Assembly: GCF_000703045.1 (NCBI RefSeq)
Contig: NZ_JNLJ01000005.1
Coordinates: 1 to 37,022 of the forward strand
From: Persephonella sp. IF05-L8
Lineage (GTDB): Bacteria > Aquificota > Aquificia > Aquificales > Hydrogenothermaceae
Length of the DNA stretch: 37,022 nt
Direction: 5' to 3'
A program made the translations under genes and the position numbers. This document shows positions 7,393 through 15,498 of this stretch, piece after piece (the first letter of the stretch is position 1; every line of letters begins with the position of its first letter). The notes under the pieces were generated by a model. That model saw nothing but the letters and a program-made list of their open reading frames with translations, searched no databases and was not told the DNA's origin.

Positions 7393-7458
7393 TTAAGACA
7401 ATTTTCTGTCTTAGATTTAAGACAATGAATTTTATGCCGAAATATCTTCTAAGACAAT
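7393..7458 (+). repeat. TAAGACAAT repeats upstream of parA (probable operator or centromere-like site)
   Basis: TTAAGACAAT occurs at 7393-7402 and 7417-7426, and CTAAGACAAT at 7449-7458. An inverted copy TGTCTTA at 7407-7413 pairs with TAAGACA at 7418-7424 around GATT. Such repeats directly before parA are typical of ParA/ParB-family autoregulation or a parS-like site; no canonical TGTTTCACGTGAAACA parS was seen in the window. Confidence 0.6.
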
Positions 7459-7476
7459 ACTTTTAAGGAGTGGGAA

Positions 7477-8328
7477 ATGGGTAAAATTATGGGTCTTGTT
7501 AATCAAAAAGGTGGAGCAGGTAAAAGCAGTCTTACTAATGCAATCTCTCATGAACTTGCCAGAAGAGGGTACAAAGTTCTGGTTGTGGATTACGACCCTC
7601 AGGGAACACAAACTATGCTTTTTGGATTTAACAGGCTTTCTGAATTTGTAAACACAGAGCACGACATCACAAACATTTTTGAAAATGAAGGTGTAATCCC
7701 TGTTAATGTAAAAGAAAACCTTGACCTTATCCCCTCAAATCAAGGTCTTAGAGAAGAGGCAGAAAGTGGAAGAATGGGAAAAGAGCTTGTCCTGGCCAAT
7801 TTCCTGAAAGGTGGTTTTGGCAAAAAGGGCATAGCAGAGGAATATGATTTTGTTCTAATAGATTCCCCTGCCGATAGCGGAGCGTTAACCGTTGGGACTG
7901 TAGCTGCCAGTGATTATATCCTTGTTCCGACCAGATTGACCTTTGTTGATTCTACCGGGTTGGTAGGAACACTTCAGACCGTCATACAGGCAGTAATGAC
8001 CTTTAGGCTTGATTTGTCTATACTTGGATTTATTCCTGTGGCATATAAGCCAAGACTTAGAGAACATAATGATGTCCTTGCTTCCTTAAAGAAAACCATT
8101 CCTGAAATACTTGAAAAATATGATTTTATAAAAACTGCTTCTGATGAATTATTCTTTGAACCTATCAAAGACAGAATTGCCTGGGCAGAAGCAGCAGGGA
8201 AAAGAGTTTCAATCAGAGATTACATAGAAAAAGAAAAAAGAGCCCAAAAGGATATTATCCTTACCGTTGAAAATATCACAGATGAAATTATTAGAAGAAT
8301 TCATCTGCCTGAAACTGTAATGGTATAA
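7477..8328 (+). CDS. parA: ParA-family partition ATPase
   Basis: 283 residues. The deviant Walker A box NQKGGAGKS (9-17, with signature Lys11 and Lys16) is followed by VDYDPQGT (Walker A-prime, Asp40) and VLIDSPAD (Walker B, Asp129). These define the ParA/Soj/MinD class that moves DNA by ATP-dependent nucleoid binding. There is no N-terminal DNA-binding domain, as in chromosomal Soj or type Ib plasmid ParA. The start has a good site (AAGGAG). parB follows after 13 bases, so the two form an operon. The TAAGACAAT repeats immediately upstream are a likely regulatory or centromeric site. Chromosomal versus formerly plasmid origin cannot be decided here. Confidence 0.92.
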   Translation: MGKIMGLVNQKGGAGKSSLTNAISHELARRGYKVLVVDYDPQGTQTMLFGFNRLSEFVNTEHDITNIFENEGVIPVNVKENLDLIPSNQGLREEAESGRMGKELVLANFLKGGFGKKGIAEEYDFVLIDSPADSGALTVGTVAASDYILVPTRLTFVDSTGLVGTLQTVIQAVMTFRLDLSILGFIPVAYKPRLREHNDVLASLKKTIPEILEKYDFIKTASDELFFEPIKDRIAWAEAAGKRVSIRDYIEKEKRAQKDIILTVENITDEIIRRIHLPETVMV

Positions 8329-8341
8329 GGAGGTCAGTAAG

Positions 8342-9292
8342 ATGGATTTAGGAATTTTTGAAGATGTTCTTGACACACCAAAAACACAAAAAGCAAAAAA
8401 GGCAATACAAACAATACAGGAAGTAAAGCCACAGGAAATAGAGATATCAAAAATAAAAAATCCCCGCTTCCATGACAGAAGTTATGTAAGCCCTGAGAGA
8501 ATTGTAGCTCTGGCAGAAAATATTAAAGCCTATGGCCTTGCCCAGCCTATAGTGGTTAGAAAGCTTGAAGATGGCAGTTATGAAAGAATAATCGGATATA
8601 TTCGTATTAAAGCCTACGAGTATCTAAAAAAGGATAAAATTCCTGCAATTGTCCTTGATGTTGATGAAGAAACAGCATTAGCCCTTATGATTTCTGAAAA
8701 TGCCCAGAGGGAAGACCTGAATGATTATGATAAACTTATGTCCCATCTGGAGTATTTATCATTTATACTGGGCAAAGATAAAGAAGAAGTAATTAAAGTA
8801 GCAAGAAAGGTATTTAATTATATTTCTGGAAATGTGAAACAGCTTACTCCAGAAGAGAGAAAAGAGGGACAAATCATAGAAAAAACCCTTCAAAAACTAT
8901 CAGGCACAAACCTAAGAACATTCATAGAAAGACTAAAAATCCTGAATGTTGCACCTCAGATTAAAGAAGCCATCAGAAAATATGGCTGGTCTTATAGTCT
9001 TGCAATAGAGGTTAATAAACTCAGACATATACCTGAAAAAATGGAACAGCTTATACAGGAAATAATAGATAAAGGTCTTACCAAAAAAGAAGTTCAGCAA
9101 AGGGTAAAAGAAATCTTAGGAGAAGAAGCAGAAAAAAGAGTTAAAAACCCATTCAAAGAAACTTTCAAAGAGCTAAACAAAAGAGTATCAGAGCTATACA
9201 GAAAGTTGCCTGAAAAAGAAAAAACAAAAGTAGAAAAAGCAATAAACAAAAAACTCAGTGAAATCTACAAACTTCTTGAAAAATATGAATAA
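8342..9292 (+). CDS. parB: ParB-family centromere-binding protein
   Basis: 316 residues with an N-terminal ParB/Srx-type domain (about 33-130). It carries LAENIKAYGLAQPIVVR, GYIRIKAYEYL in the position of the canonical GERRxRA nucleotide-binding motif, and ENAQREDLNDYD matching the conserved ENxQREDLN box. A helix-turn-helix-like middle part and a Lys/Glu-rich C-terminal region follow. The GERR motif is altered (GYIR), so CTP use may differ from model ParBs. The ribosome site TAAGGAGG is strong. The gene ends at an intrinsic terminator. ParB would load at its site, perhaps the upstream repeats, and be moved by ParA. Confidence 0.88.
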   Translation: MDLGIFEDVLDTPKTQKAKKAIQTIQEVKPQEIEISKIKNPRFHDRSYVSPERIVALAENIKAYGLAQPIVVRKLEDGSYERIIGYIRIKAYEYLKKDKIPAIVLDVDEETALALMISENAQREDLNDYDKLMSHLEYLSFILGKDKEEVIKVARKVFNYISGNVKQLTPEERKEGQIIEKTLQKLSGTNLRTFIERLKILNVAPQIKEAIRKYGWSYSLAIEVNKLRHIPEKMEQLIQEIIDKGLTKKEVQQRVKEILGEEAEKRVKNPFKETFKELNKRVSELYRKLPEKEKTKVEKAINKKLSEIYKLLEKYE

Positions 9293-9300
9293 ATCTTAAG

Positions 9301-9330
9301 CAGGTGTCTGCCCTGGACACCTGTATTTTC
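9301..9330 (+). terminator. Intrinsic terminator after parB
   Basis: CAGGTGTC (9301-9308) and GACACCTG (9316-9323) form a perfect 8-bp stem with a 7-base loop, followed by TATTTTCTCTT. Confidence 0.85.
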
Positions 9331-9406
9331 TCTTAAACCATTCAAAAGTCAGAAAACCCCTAAAAAATCCGTTCTATTAATACAAAATCTTTCAGGAGGT
9401 CTTTTT

Positions 9407-9691
9407 ATGGAAAATAATCCCAATTTAGAAAGGGACAGGAAATATTTTCCTTTTATTATCCATGTTATAGATACTGTTCCTGAACTTACTGAAGCTGCGA
9501 AAAAAGGTAGACTGATTTTTGGTATTCTGGATACGTTGGAAATGGAGGAAACCACTTTGATTTTCTACAAAATCACAACAGACCCGCAGAAAAAAGATTT
9601 TGAGTATCTTATTGTAGAAGTCCAGAATGAAGAGGTTACAAAATTTGAAATAACTTCAGATATTTTTGAAACTCTTTTGTATGCCTTTTAA
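9407..9691 (+). CDS. Small acidic protein, unknown function
   Basis: 94 residues with a very good ribosome site (AGGAGG, 7-8 bases before the ATG). The sequence has an alternating strand/helix character (FPFIIHVIDTVPELTEAAKKG, LIFGILDTLEMEETTLIFYKI), predicting a compact alpha/beta soluble protein. No cysteine or catalytic motif and no signal peptide are visible. It stands alone between the parB terminator and convergent thiL, with only three bases to the thiL stop. I do not recognise the family. Confidence 0.7.
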   Translation: MENNPNLERDRKYFPFIIHVIDTVPELTEAAKKGRLIFGILDTLEMEETTLIFYKITTDPQKKDFEYLIVEVQNEEVTKFEITSDIFETLLYAF

Positions 9692-9694
9692 AAC

Positions 9695-10648
9695 TTAGAG
9701 ATGCTGAAATCCTCCTGGTTTTAAAGGCTCCAGATTGGAGTTTTCTTCTAAAAATAGACCTTCTCCCTGTTCCACATATCCTATCTGAAAGCAATTTTCA
9801 AACTGGTTTAGATTTTCAGGTTTGGTTGTAAACAGAAGTTGATAATCCTCTCCACCATACAAAATATAGTCGTAAGGGTTTTTATTGTATTTATGGCAAA
9901 ATCTTTCAAGGTCTGGATGAACTGGTAGTTTATCTTTTTCTATAATAACTTTTACACCACTTGCCTTTTGGAGATGCCCAAGGTCAGCAACAAATCCATC
10001 GCTTATATCTATGCAGCTGCTTGTATATCTCATTATTTTTTCTGACAGTTCCACAGGAACCACAGGTTTTGTATGGGTTTTAATTAATCTTTCTTCAAAG
10101 TCCTCATAAAAATTTTTATCCATCAATAAAAGCTCAAGACCTGCCCGGGATAAACCTGTATATCCTGAAACAAGAAGAATATCCCCTTCCTGTGCTCCTT
10201 TTCTTAAAACAGGTCTATCTGTCTGCCCAACAATAAATAAATCCAATATTATTTCCTCAGATGCAGAAGTATTTCCACCTATAACGCTGCACTTGTAGTA
10301 ATTACAAGCTTCCTGAATACCTTTATAAAGTCTTTCAACGTATTCAACAGAGGTTTCAGGGGGAAAAGCCACAGATATAAACCCCCATTTTGCCTTTCCA
10401 CCACAAGAAATAATATCGCTTACATTCACAGATACTAATTTCCAGCCAAGGTTTTCAGGGGAAATTTTATCCTTTATAAAATGATGATTTTCAATCTGAA
10501 TATCAGAGCTAAAAAGTAAAAAATTTTTATCTGTTTTTATAACAGAACAATCATCCCCAAAAGAAACAATAACCTGAGGGTCATCAACCTTTAGTAATTT
10601 TGTTATTCTCTCTATAAGACCAAATTCACCTAAATCTCTTAAATTCAC
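9695..10648 (-). CDS. thiL: Thiamine-monophosphate kinase
   Basis: 317 residues matching ThiL of the PurM/AIR-synthase superfamily, which phosphorylates thiamine monophosphate to thiamine diphosphate using ATP. Landmarks are the N-terminal LGEFGLIERI, FGDDCSVI (Asp residues for Mg), NVSDIISCGGKAKWGFIS, VIGGNTSAS, and SCIDISDGFVADLGHL with YGGEDYQLLF near the C-terminus. The start is GTG, preceded by AGGTTAGG; no better ATG is available. It diverges from efp across an 81-base promoter region and is the only thiamine gene in the window. Confidence 0.95.
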   Translation of the reverse strand: MNLRDLGEFGLIERITKLLKVDDPQVIVSFGDDCSVIKTDKNFLLFSSDIQIENHHFIKDKISPENLGWKLVSVNVSDIISCGGKAKWGFISVAFPPETSVEYVERLYKGIQEACNYYKCSVIGGNTSASEEIILDLFIVGQTDRPVLRKGAQEGDILLVSGYTGLSRAGLELLLMDKNFYEDFEERLIKTHTKPVVPVELSEKIMRYTSSCIDISDGFVADLGHLQKASGVKVIIEKDKLPVHPDLERFCHKYNKNPYDYILYGGEDYQLLFTTKPENLNQFENCFQIGYVEQGEGLFLEENSNLEPLKPGGFQHL

Positions 10649-10686
10649 AACTAAAACCTAACCTTTTATTTAGAAATTCTATTATA

Positions 10687-10695
10687 TGCTAAAAT
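10687..10695 (+). promoter_or_regulatory. Extended -10 promoter of the efp operon
   Basis: TGC followed by TAAAAT (10690-10695) forms an extended -10, with no good -35. The leader to the efp ATG at 10730 is about 28 bases and contains GGAGGA. Confidence 0.5.
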
Positions 10696-10729
10696 TATTT
10701 AAGCCAAAATTGAAATTCTGGAGGAATAA

Positions 10730-11299
10730 ATGGGAGTTAAAATCGGCATCAACCAGATTAAGAAAGATATGTTCATTGTTCATGATGGGCAGCCTTATAG
10801 AGTTCTGGATTATGACCATGTTAAACCAGGAAAAGGACAGGCATTTGTAAGAGTAAAAGCAAAAAATATGAAAACAGGAAATGTTATTGAGATAACTTAC
10901 AAATCCTCTGACAGCATAGAGCTGGCAGATTTTGAACAAAGACAGATGGCATATTCATACTTTGATGGAGATTCTTACTGGTTCATAGATGCAAATACAG
11001 GGGATATGATTGCTGTTCCTGCATCTGTTTTAGGAGATGAAGCACAATTCCTTAAAGAAGGAATGGAAGTCTTTATTTTCCTTGATAAAGGACAACCAAT
11101 AGGCGTGGAATTACCAAAATCCGCTGTTTATGAAGTAATTGAAACAGAACCCGGGTTCAAAGGAGACACAGCAACATCAACACTTAAACCTGCAAAAATA
11201 GACACAGGAGCTACTGTTCAGGTGCCATTATTTATAAATGAAGGAGATAAAATAAAAATAGATACAAGGACAGGTAAGTATATAGAAAGAGTTAACTAA
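10730..11299 (+). CDS. efp: Translation elongation factor P
   Basis: 189 residues, the normal EF-P length, with the three beta-barrel domains. EF-P relieves ribosome stalling at proline stretches. The tip loop VKPGKGQAF places Lys35 at the residue that is post-translationally modified in many bacteria; the modifying enzyme is not in this window. Other signatures are IEITYKSSD, the central [17 protein letters not shown] and the C-terminal [16 protein letters not shown]. The ribosome site is GGAGGA. accB follows after 13 bases, an efp-accB linkage common in bacteria. Confidence 0.98.
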   Translation: MGVKIGINQIKKDMFIVHDGQPYRVLDYDHVKPGKGQAFVRVKAKNMKTGNVIEITYKSSDSIELADFEQRQMAYSYFDGDSYWFIDANTGDMIAVPASVLGDEAQFLKEGMEVFIFLDKGQPIGVELPKSAVYEVIETEPGFKGDTATSTLKPAKIDTGATVQVPLFINEGDKIKIDTRTGKYIERVN

Positions 11300-11312
11300 G
11301 AGGGGTTTTATT

Positions 11313-11765
11313 ATGGATAAGAACCTTATTTTTGAAATTATTGAAAAGATTAAAGGAACAAAAATAGAAGAGGTTGAATTTGAAACAGAGAAGGGGAGAA
11401 TAAAAATAAAGCAGTATGTAGGTCCTAAAAAGGAAGTGGTTTCTGCACCTCAACCAGTAGTAGAAGTAAAAGAGGAAATAAAAGCACCTGCAACAGTTGA
11501 AGTTGAGAAAGATGGTTCAAAGAAATACCACGTTATAAAATCTCCACTGGTTGGAACATTTTACAGAGCACCATCTCCTGGAGCTCCTCCTTTTGTTGAG
11601 GAAGGGGATATGGTTTCTAAAGGGCAGGTTTTATGTATTATAGAAGCCCTTAAAGTTATGAATGAGATTGAAAGTGATGTAAACGGAAAGGTTGTAAAAA
11701 TTCTGGTAGAAAATGGTCAGCCTGTAGAATATGGTCAGGAACTTTTCTATATAGAACCTGTGTAG
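11313..11765 (+). CDS. accB: Biotin carboxyl carrier protein of acetyl-CoA carboxylase
   Basis: 150 residues. A Pro/Ala/Glu-rich linker (about 45-70) connects a short N-terminal domain to the biotinyl domain (about 72-150). The biotin site is EALKVMNEI with Lys114, about 35 residues from the C-terminus as in the family; the usual Met before the Lys is replaced by Leu. [19 protein letters not shown] is the typical start of the bacterial AccB biotinyl domain. It carries CO2 between biotin carboxylase and the carboxyltransferase in fatty acid synthesis. accC is not adjacent downstream, where hldD follows after 11 bases. Confidence 0.96.
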   Translation: MDKNLIFEIIEKIKGTKIEEVEFETEKGRIKIKQYVGPKKEVVSAPQPVVEVKEEIKAPATVEVEKDGSKKYHVIKSPLVGTFYRAPSPGAPPFVEEGDMVSKGQVLCIIEALKVMNEIESDVNGKVVKILVENGQPVEYGQELFYIEPV

Positions 11766-11776
11766 AGGTAAGGTGA

Positions 11777-12724
11777 ATGGTAAATAGTATTTTAATAACC
11801 GGCGGTGCTGGTTTTATCGGCGCTAATCTTGCCCTTGAACTTCAGGAAAGATACCCAAAGGCAAAAATTTTGATACTTGATGATTTTTCCAGTGCAAACT
11901 TTAAAAACCTAAAAAAATTCAAAGGCGAAGTCCTTGCCTGTGATGTATCAACTGATGAACTATTTTTTAAAGTGGATGATTTTCAGCCTGAGCTTATTTT
12001 CCACATGGCATCTATTACAGATACAACTGTTACAGACCAGGAACTTATGATGAGAAAAAATGTTGATGGGTTTAAAAATATACTTGAGCTGGCAGAGGAT
12101 ACGGAAGCTACCGTTGTTTACGCCTCTTCAGCCTCCGTCTACGGTAATGTAAAAGAAAAAGTCCCCCTTTCAGAAGATAGGGAGAAATCCCCTGAAAATG
12201 TTTATGCATTTTCAAAATACATTATGGATAATATTGCCCGTGATTTTTCAGAGCAAACAGGGTTGAAAGTGGTAGGTGTCAGATATTTCAACGTGTATGG
12301 TCCCGGAGAAGCACACAAAGGTAAATTCGCCAGCATGATATATCAGCTTTATCTCCAGATGAAAAAAAATAAAAGGCCAAGGATTTTTAAATGGGGTGAG
12401 CAGAAAAGGGATTTTGTTTATGTAAGGGATGCAGTGGATGCAACAATCCTTGCAAAAGAAGCTCCCCAATCTACCGTTTACAATGTAGGTTCAGGGGAGG
12501 CAAGGTCGTTTAACGAGGTTATTGCCTTGCTTAATAAAAATCTGGGAACAGATTTTGAACCTGAGTATTTTGATTGCCCTTACGATTTTTATCAGGAGTT
12601 TACACAGGCAGATATGAGAAAAATAAAAGAGGAGCTTGGCTTTGTTCCAAAGTATAATCTGGAAAAGGGAATTGAAGAATACATAGCTATCTTAGAAGGA
12701 AAAATAGATTATCCAATAAGGTAG
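11777..12724 (+). CDS. hldD: ADP-L-glycero-D-manno-heptose 6-epimerase
   Basis: 315 residues of the extended short-chain dehydrogenase fold. NADP-binding ITGGAGFIGANLA (7-19), the catalytic YAFSKYIMD (Tyr-x3-Lys), YFNVYGPGEAHKGKFAS and KRDFVYVRDAVDA, plus the late CPYDFYQEFTQAD, are specific for HldD/RfaD. It makes the L-glycero-D-manno-heptose donor for the inner core of lipopolysaccharide, so the organism is diderm with an LPS core. It lies in the efp-accB-hldD-thrB operon, 11 bases after accB and with AGGTAAGG as ribosome site. Confidence 0.93.
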   Translation: MVNSILITGGAGFIGANLALELQERYPKAKILILDDFSSANFKNLKKFKGEVLACDVSTDELFFKVDDFQPELIFHMASITDTTVTDQELMMRKNVDGFKNILELAEDTEATVVYASSASVYGNVKEKVPLSEDREKSPENVYAFSKYIMDNIARDFSEQTGLKVVGVRYFNVYGPGEAHKGKFASMIYQLYLQMKKNKRPRIFKWGEQKRDFVYVRDAVDATILAKEAPQSTVYNVGSGEARSFNEVIALLNKNLGTDFEPEYFDCPYDFYQEFTQADMRKIKEELGFVPKYNLEKGIEEYIAILEGKIDYPIR

Positions 12725-12728
12725 AAAA

Positions 12729-13631
12729 TTGAAAAGATTAAAGGTAAAAGTTCCGGCGACAACAGCAAATTTAGGGGCAGGCTTTGATACTTTTGGTCTT
12801 GCCCTTACCTTATATAATGAATTTGAGGTTGAAGAACACGACGGAGTAGTCATACAGACTGTTCCTGAGAATAAATTTCTTGAAATTCCGGAAAATAATC
12901 TTTTTGTTCAGGTTTTGAAATATGCCTGCGAGAAAAGGGGTAAAACCTTCCACGGTGCCAAGGTAAAACAGATTACCAATGTCCCTGTAGCAAGAGGGCT
13001 TGGAAGCAGTGCGACAGCTATAGTGGCAGCAATTTTAATCAGTGCTGCTGTAAGTAAAACCCCTTTAACAGATGAATATTTTTTTGAGATTGCATATAAA
13101 TTTGAGCCTCATCCTGACAATCTCCTTCCTGCATGGAAAGGAGGATTTGTTACTGCTTTAGTTGAAAATGGTAAAACATACTATCAACAGATAGATTTCC
13201 CTGATGATATAAAGGCTGTTGTTGCAATACCACAGCTTGAACTTTCCACAGAAAAAGCCCGTCAGGTTTTGCCAAAAGAAATTCCATTAAAAGACGGTAT
13301 TTTCAATGTTCAGCGGGTGGCACTTTTCCTTGCAGCCCTCCAGAATAAAGATTATTCAGTTTTAAAAGTGGCTATGGAAGACAAATTCCATCAACCATAC
13401 CGAAAACAACTAATTCCCGGTTTTGATGATGTTGTTTCTGCTGCTTACGAAAACGGAGCAATCGGTGCTTCTTTAAGCGGTGCAGGTTCAACAATTCTGG
13501 CTCTGGCAACTGATAATTTTGAAAAAATAGGTTCTTCAATGGTGCAGGCTTTTGAGAAAAACGGATTGGAAGCCCAATATAAAGTATTAGATATAGATAA
13601 GAAAGGGGCAGAGCTTATTATTTTAGAGTGA
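12729..13631 (+). CDS. thrB: Homoserine kinase
   Basis: 300 residues of the GHMP kinase superfamily, phosphorylating homoserine in threonine synthesis. The N-terminus VKVPATTANLGAGFDTFGLAL, the ATP loop VPVARGLGSSATAIVAA and the C-terminal GASLSGAGSTILAL are diagnostic. The start is TTG, four bases after the hldD stop with AAGG upstream; there is no in-frame ATG before the conserved KVPATTANLG segment. It is the last gene of the operon and is followed by a shared terminator. Confidence 0.95.
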   Translation: MKRLKVKVPATTANLGAGFDTFGLALTLYNEFEVEEHDGVVIQTVPENKFLEIPENNLFVQVLKYACEKRGKTFHGAKVKQITNVPVARGLGSSATAIVAAILISAAVSKTPLTDEYFFEIAYKFEPHPDNLLPAWKGGFVTALVENGKTYYQQIDFPDDIKAVVAIPQLELSTEKARQVLPKEIPLKDGIFNVQRVALFLAALQNKDYSVLKVAMEDKFHQPYRKQLIPGFDDVVSAAYENGAIGASLSGAGSTILALATDNFEKIGSSMVQAFEKNGLEAQYKVLDIDKKGAELIILE

Positions 13632-13697
13632 TAATAAGTGTCTTTTATAATCCCCTTCAAATCCGGATACCTGAACAACTTTCTTCAAATATTAATA

Positions 13698-13722
13698 AAT
13701 AAGGGGTAAAAATCCCCTTATT
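13698..13722. terminator. Bidirectional intrinsic terminator overlapping the folE stop
   Basis: AATAAGGGG (13698-13706) pairs with CCCCTTATT (13714-13722) around a 7-base loop. T-rich sequence follows on both strands. The folE stop codon (minus strand, 13718-13720) lies inside the stem, so it ends both the efp-thrB and folE transcripts. Confidence 0.75.
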
Positions 13723-14275
13723 TTCCATTATGTATCAGGTTTAAAAATTCATTCCTTGTTTTTTCATCTTCTTTAAACACGCCTGTGAGTTTACTTGTAA
13801 CAGTATAAGATGTTGGATTTTTAACCCCCCGCATAGCCATACAGAGATGGAGAGCTTCCATAACGACTGCTACACCTTTAGGTTTCAGTTCTTTTTCAAG
13901 GAAATGGGCAATTTCCTCGGTTAATCTTTCTTGAACCTGAGGTCTATATGCAAATTTGTTTACAACTCTAACCAGTTTTGAAAGTCCACATATTTTTTTA
14001 TCTGGAATATATGCTATATGTGCTTTACCAAAAAATGGTAATAAATGATGTTCACATAGAGAATAAAACTGTATATCCCTGACTACAATCATTTCATCAT
14101 ATTCGCCAAATTCTTCAAAGACTGTTATATTAAAGTCTTCATAAGATTTAAATTCCTCCCATAACCTAACAATCCTATCAGGTGTATCTCTAAGACCTTC
14201 TCTGTCTGGGTCTTCCCCGATAGCTTCTAAAAAAAGCCTTACAGATTGTTTTAGCTTTTCTTTATCTATACTCAT
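13718..14275 (-). CDS. folE: GTP cyclohydrolase I
   Basis: 185 residues, the typical FolE length. It converts GTP to dihydroneopterin triphosphate, the first step of folate/pterin synthesis. [22 protein letters not shown] supplies zinc-binding Cys and His, and [12 protein letters not shown] supplies the second zinc Cys. The N-terminal [21 protein letters not shown] is characteristic. The ribosome site AAGGAG is good. It is the last of three minus-strand genes (CoA-binding protein, coiled-coil membrane protein, folE) spaced closely enough for one operon. Confidence 0.97.
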   Translation of the reverse strand: MSIDKEKLKQSVRLFLEAIGEDPDREGLRDTPDRIVRLWEEFKSYEDFNITVFEEFGEYDEMIVVRDIQFYSLCEHHLLPFFGKAHIAYIPDKKICGLSKLVRVVNKFAYRPQVQERLTEEIAHFLEKELKPKGVAVVMEALHLCMAMRGVKNPTSYTVTSKLTGVFKEDEKTRNEFLNLIHNGK

Positions 14276-14286
14276 ATATTAACTCC

Positions 14287-14607
14287 TTATGTTGATAATT
14301 GTTTTTCAACCCATTTTTTGTATTCTTCAAACTCTTTTTTGAGTTTTTCAAGTTCGGTTTTATGTCTTTCTGCTTCCTGTTTAGCCATTTCCAGTTCCAT
14401 TTTTGCCTGCTGAATTTCAAGTTCTTTTTCTTTTTTCCAGACATAAATCAGCGTGAACCCATATCCAAAAAATACTATGGTATAAAACACAACTGCAGCA
14501 GGTCTAATAAGCCCCTCTCCTTTTAATATGCTTAAATACATTGAACCTACAGTGAGCACAAGAATAAAGAAGAATGTAATTCCAAAAAATTTAACAAACT
14601 TGACCAA
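14287..14607 (-). CDS. Small coiled-coil membrane protein, unknown function
   Basis: 106 residues. Two hydrophobic helices (about 8-26 and 36-56) are followed by a long charged coiled coil (from KKEKELEIQQAK to the end). It starts at TTG, two bases after the upstream stop, with GGAGGG placed inside the end of the upstream gene; this arrangement supports the TTG start and coupled translation. No known family is recognised. The topology, two helices and a cytoplasmic coiled coil, would suit a scaffold or stress protein, but no function can be assigned. Confidence 0.7.
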   Translation of the reverse strand: MVKFVKFFGITFFFILVLTVGSMYLSILKGEGLIRPAAVVFYTIVFFGYGFTLIYVWKKEKELEIQQAKMELEMAKQEAERHKTELEKLKKEFEEYKKWVEKQLST

Positions 14608-14609
14608 TT

Positions 14610-15032
14610 TTATCCCTCCAGATGTTTGATAGCTTCAACCTTCATACATTTGTCTACAATCACATTATACCCCTTTTCTGATAATTCCTTTACCACTTCA
14701 GGATTGACTGTTCCTGGTTGTAGCCAGAATGTTTTGAAACCTTTTTTCATTGCTTCTTCAGCAACTGGAGGGACATCAACAGGTCTTCTGAAAACATCTA
14801 CAATATCTATCTCCTCTGGGATATCTGATAAACTTTTATAAACTTTTTCCCCTAAAATTTCCTGTCCTGCATATTTTGGGTTAACGAAGAATAGCTTAAA
14901 TCCGTATCTTTGGAGAGCCTCTGATACATAATAAGATGGTCTTGATGGGTCTGCAGATATTCCAACCACTGCAACTTTTTTCTGTGTTTCCAGTATTTTC
15001 TTAATATCTTCAGGATTTTCTATTACAGGCAT
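14610..15032 (-). CDS. CoA-binding domain protein (YccU type)
   Basis: 140 residues forming one Rossmann-like CoA-binding domain (CoA_binding_2). The N-terminus VAVVGISADPSRPSYYVSEALQRYGF, then FVNPKYAGQEILGEKVYKSLSDIP, VDVFRRPVDVPPVAEEA, and the late FWLQPGTVNPEVV with a Cys in VIVDKCMKVE, are all typical of the YccU family. The cellular role of this family is not settled; CoA or nucleotide binding is expected. The ribosome site is AAGGGG, and the gene leads the folE operon. Confidence 0.88.
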   Translation of the reverse strand: MPVIENPEDIKKILETQKKVAVVGISADPSRPSYYVSEALQRYGFKLFFVNPKYAGQEILGEKVYKSLSDIPEEIDIVDVFRRPVDVPPVAEEAMKKGFKTFWLQPGTVNPEVVKELSEKGYNVIVDKCMKVEAIKHLEG

Positions 15033-15141
15033 TTTTTACCCCTTTGTATTGTTTTAGATAAAATTTATACTAAAGAATTATTTGTAATCTATGAAAGCAG
15101 TCATATTTGCACTTTTTGGAAAATAAGTTTACCTTTTTCTT

Positions 15142-15498
15142 ATGGAAAGAAATATTTTGCAGCTTTTTGAACCTTATTCTCTGGAATATGATTTCTCAAT
15201 TTTCTTATATATTAGTATTGCTATTACAGTGTTATTTTTGGTCTTTTTGATAATCTATAAGTTATTTAACAAACTCAGATGCTTTCCCTATTCCAGAAAG
15301 AAGGTAATAATTGATTTTAACAACCCTAAAGAAACGGCATACACAATCACATATATGATTTATAACTACGACACACCATATAATCAGGAGCTTTTAAAAA
15401 GGCTTGAACAGTATAAATACAGAAAGGATGTTAAACCTCTTGATGAAGAAACAGTAAAGCTGATTGAAAAATTTTTAGAGTATGTGAAAAATGCCTGA
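15142..15498 (+). CDS. Small single-pass membrane protein of the Bat cluster
   Basis: 118 residues with one strong transmembrane helix (about 20-45, IFLYISIAITVLFLVFLIIYKLF) and a cytoplasmic, charged C-terminal part (KETAYTITYMIYNYD, KFLEYVKNA). It resembles the small DUF4381-like proteins found beside BatA in MoxR/VWA clusters, but that is mostly a positional argument. The end overlaps the VWA gene by eight bases. No good ribosome site precedes the ATG. A 12-codon frame (15091-15126) lies just upstream without support. Confidence 0.65.
   Translation: MERNILQLFEPYSLEYDFSIFLYISIAITVLFLVFLIIYKLFNKLRCFPYSRKKVIIDFNNPKETAYTITYMIYNYDTPYNQELLKRLEQYKYRKDVKPLDEETVKLIEKFLEYVKNA

Noticed and set aside
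7477-9292. parAB as evidence of an integrated plasmid
   Set aside because: No replication gene, integrase, attachment site or composition change is visible around it; chromosomal parAB is equally likely.
14262-14526. Overlapping frames on both strands around the coiled-coil membrane gene
   Set aside because: They are low-complexity shadows (Phe- or Lys/Asn-rich) of the Glu/Lys-rich coiled coil; only the frame starting at TTG 14607 has a ribosome site.
15091-15126. A 12-codon frame (MKAVIFALFGK) before the Bat cluster, as a possible leader peptide
   Set aside because: No ribosome site precedes it and there is no attenuator hairpin or run of one amino acid's codons.
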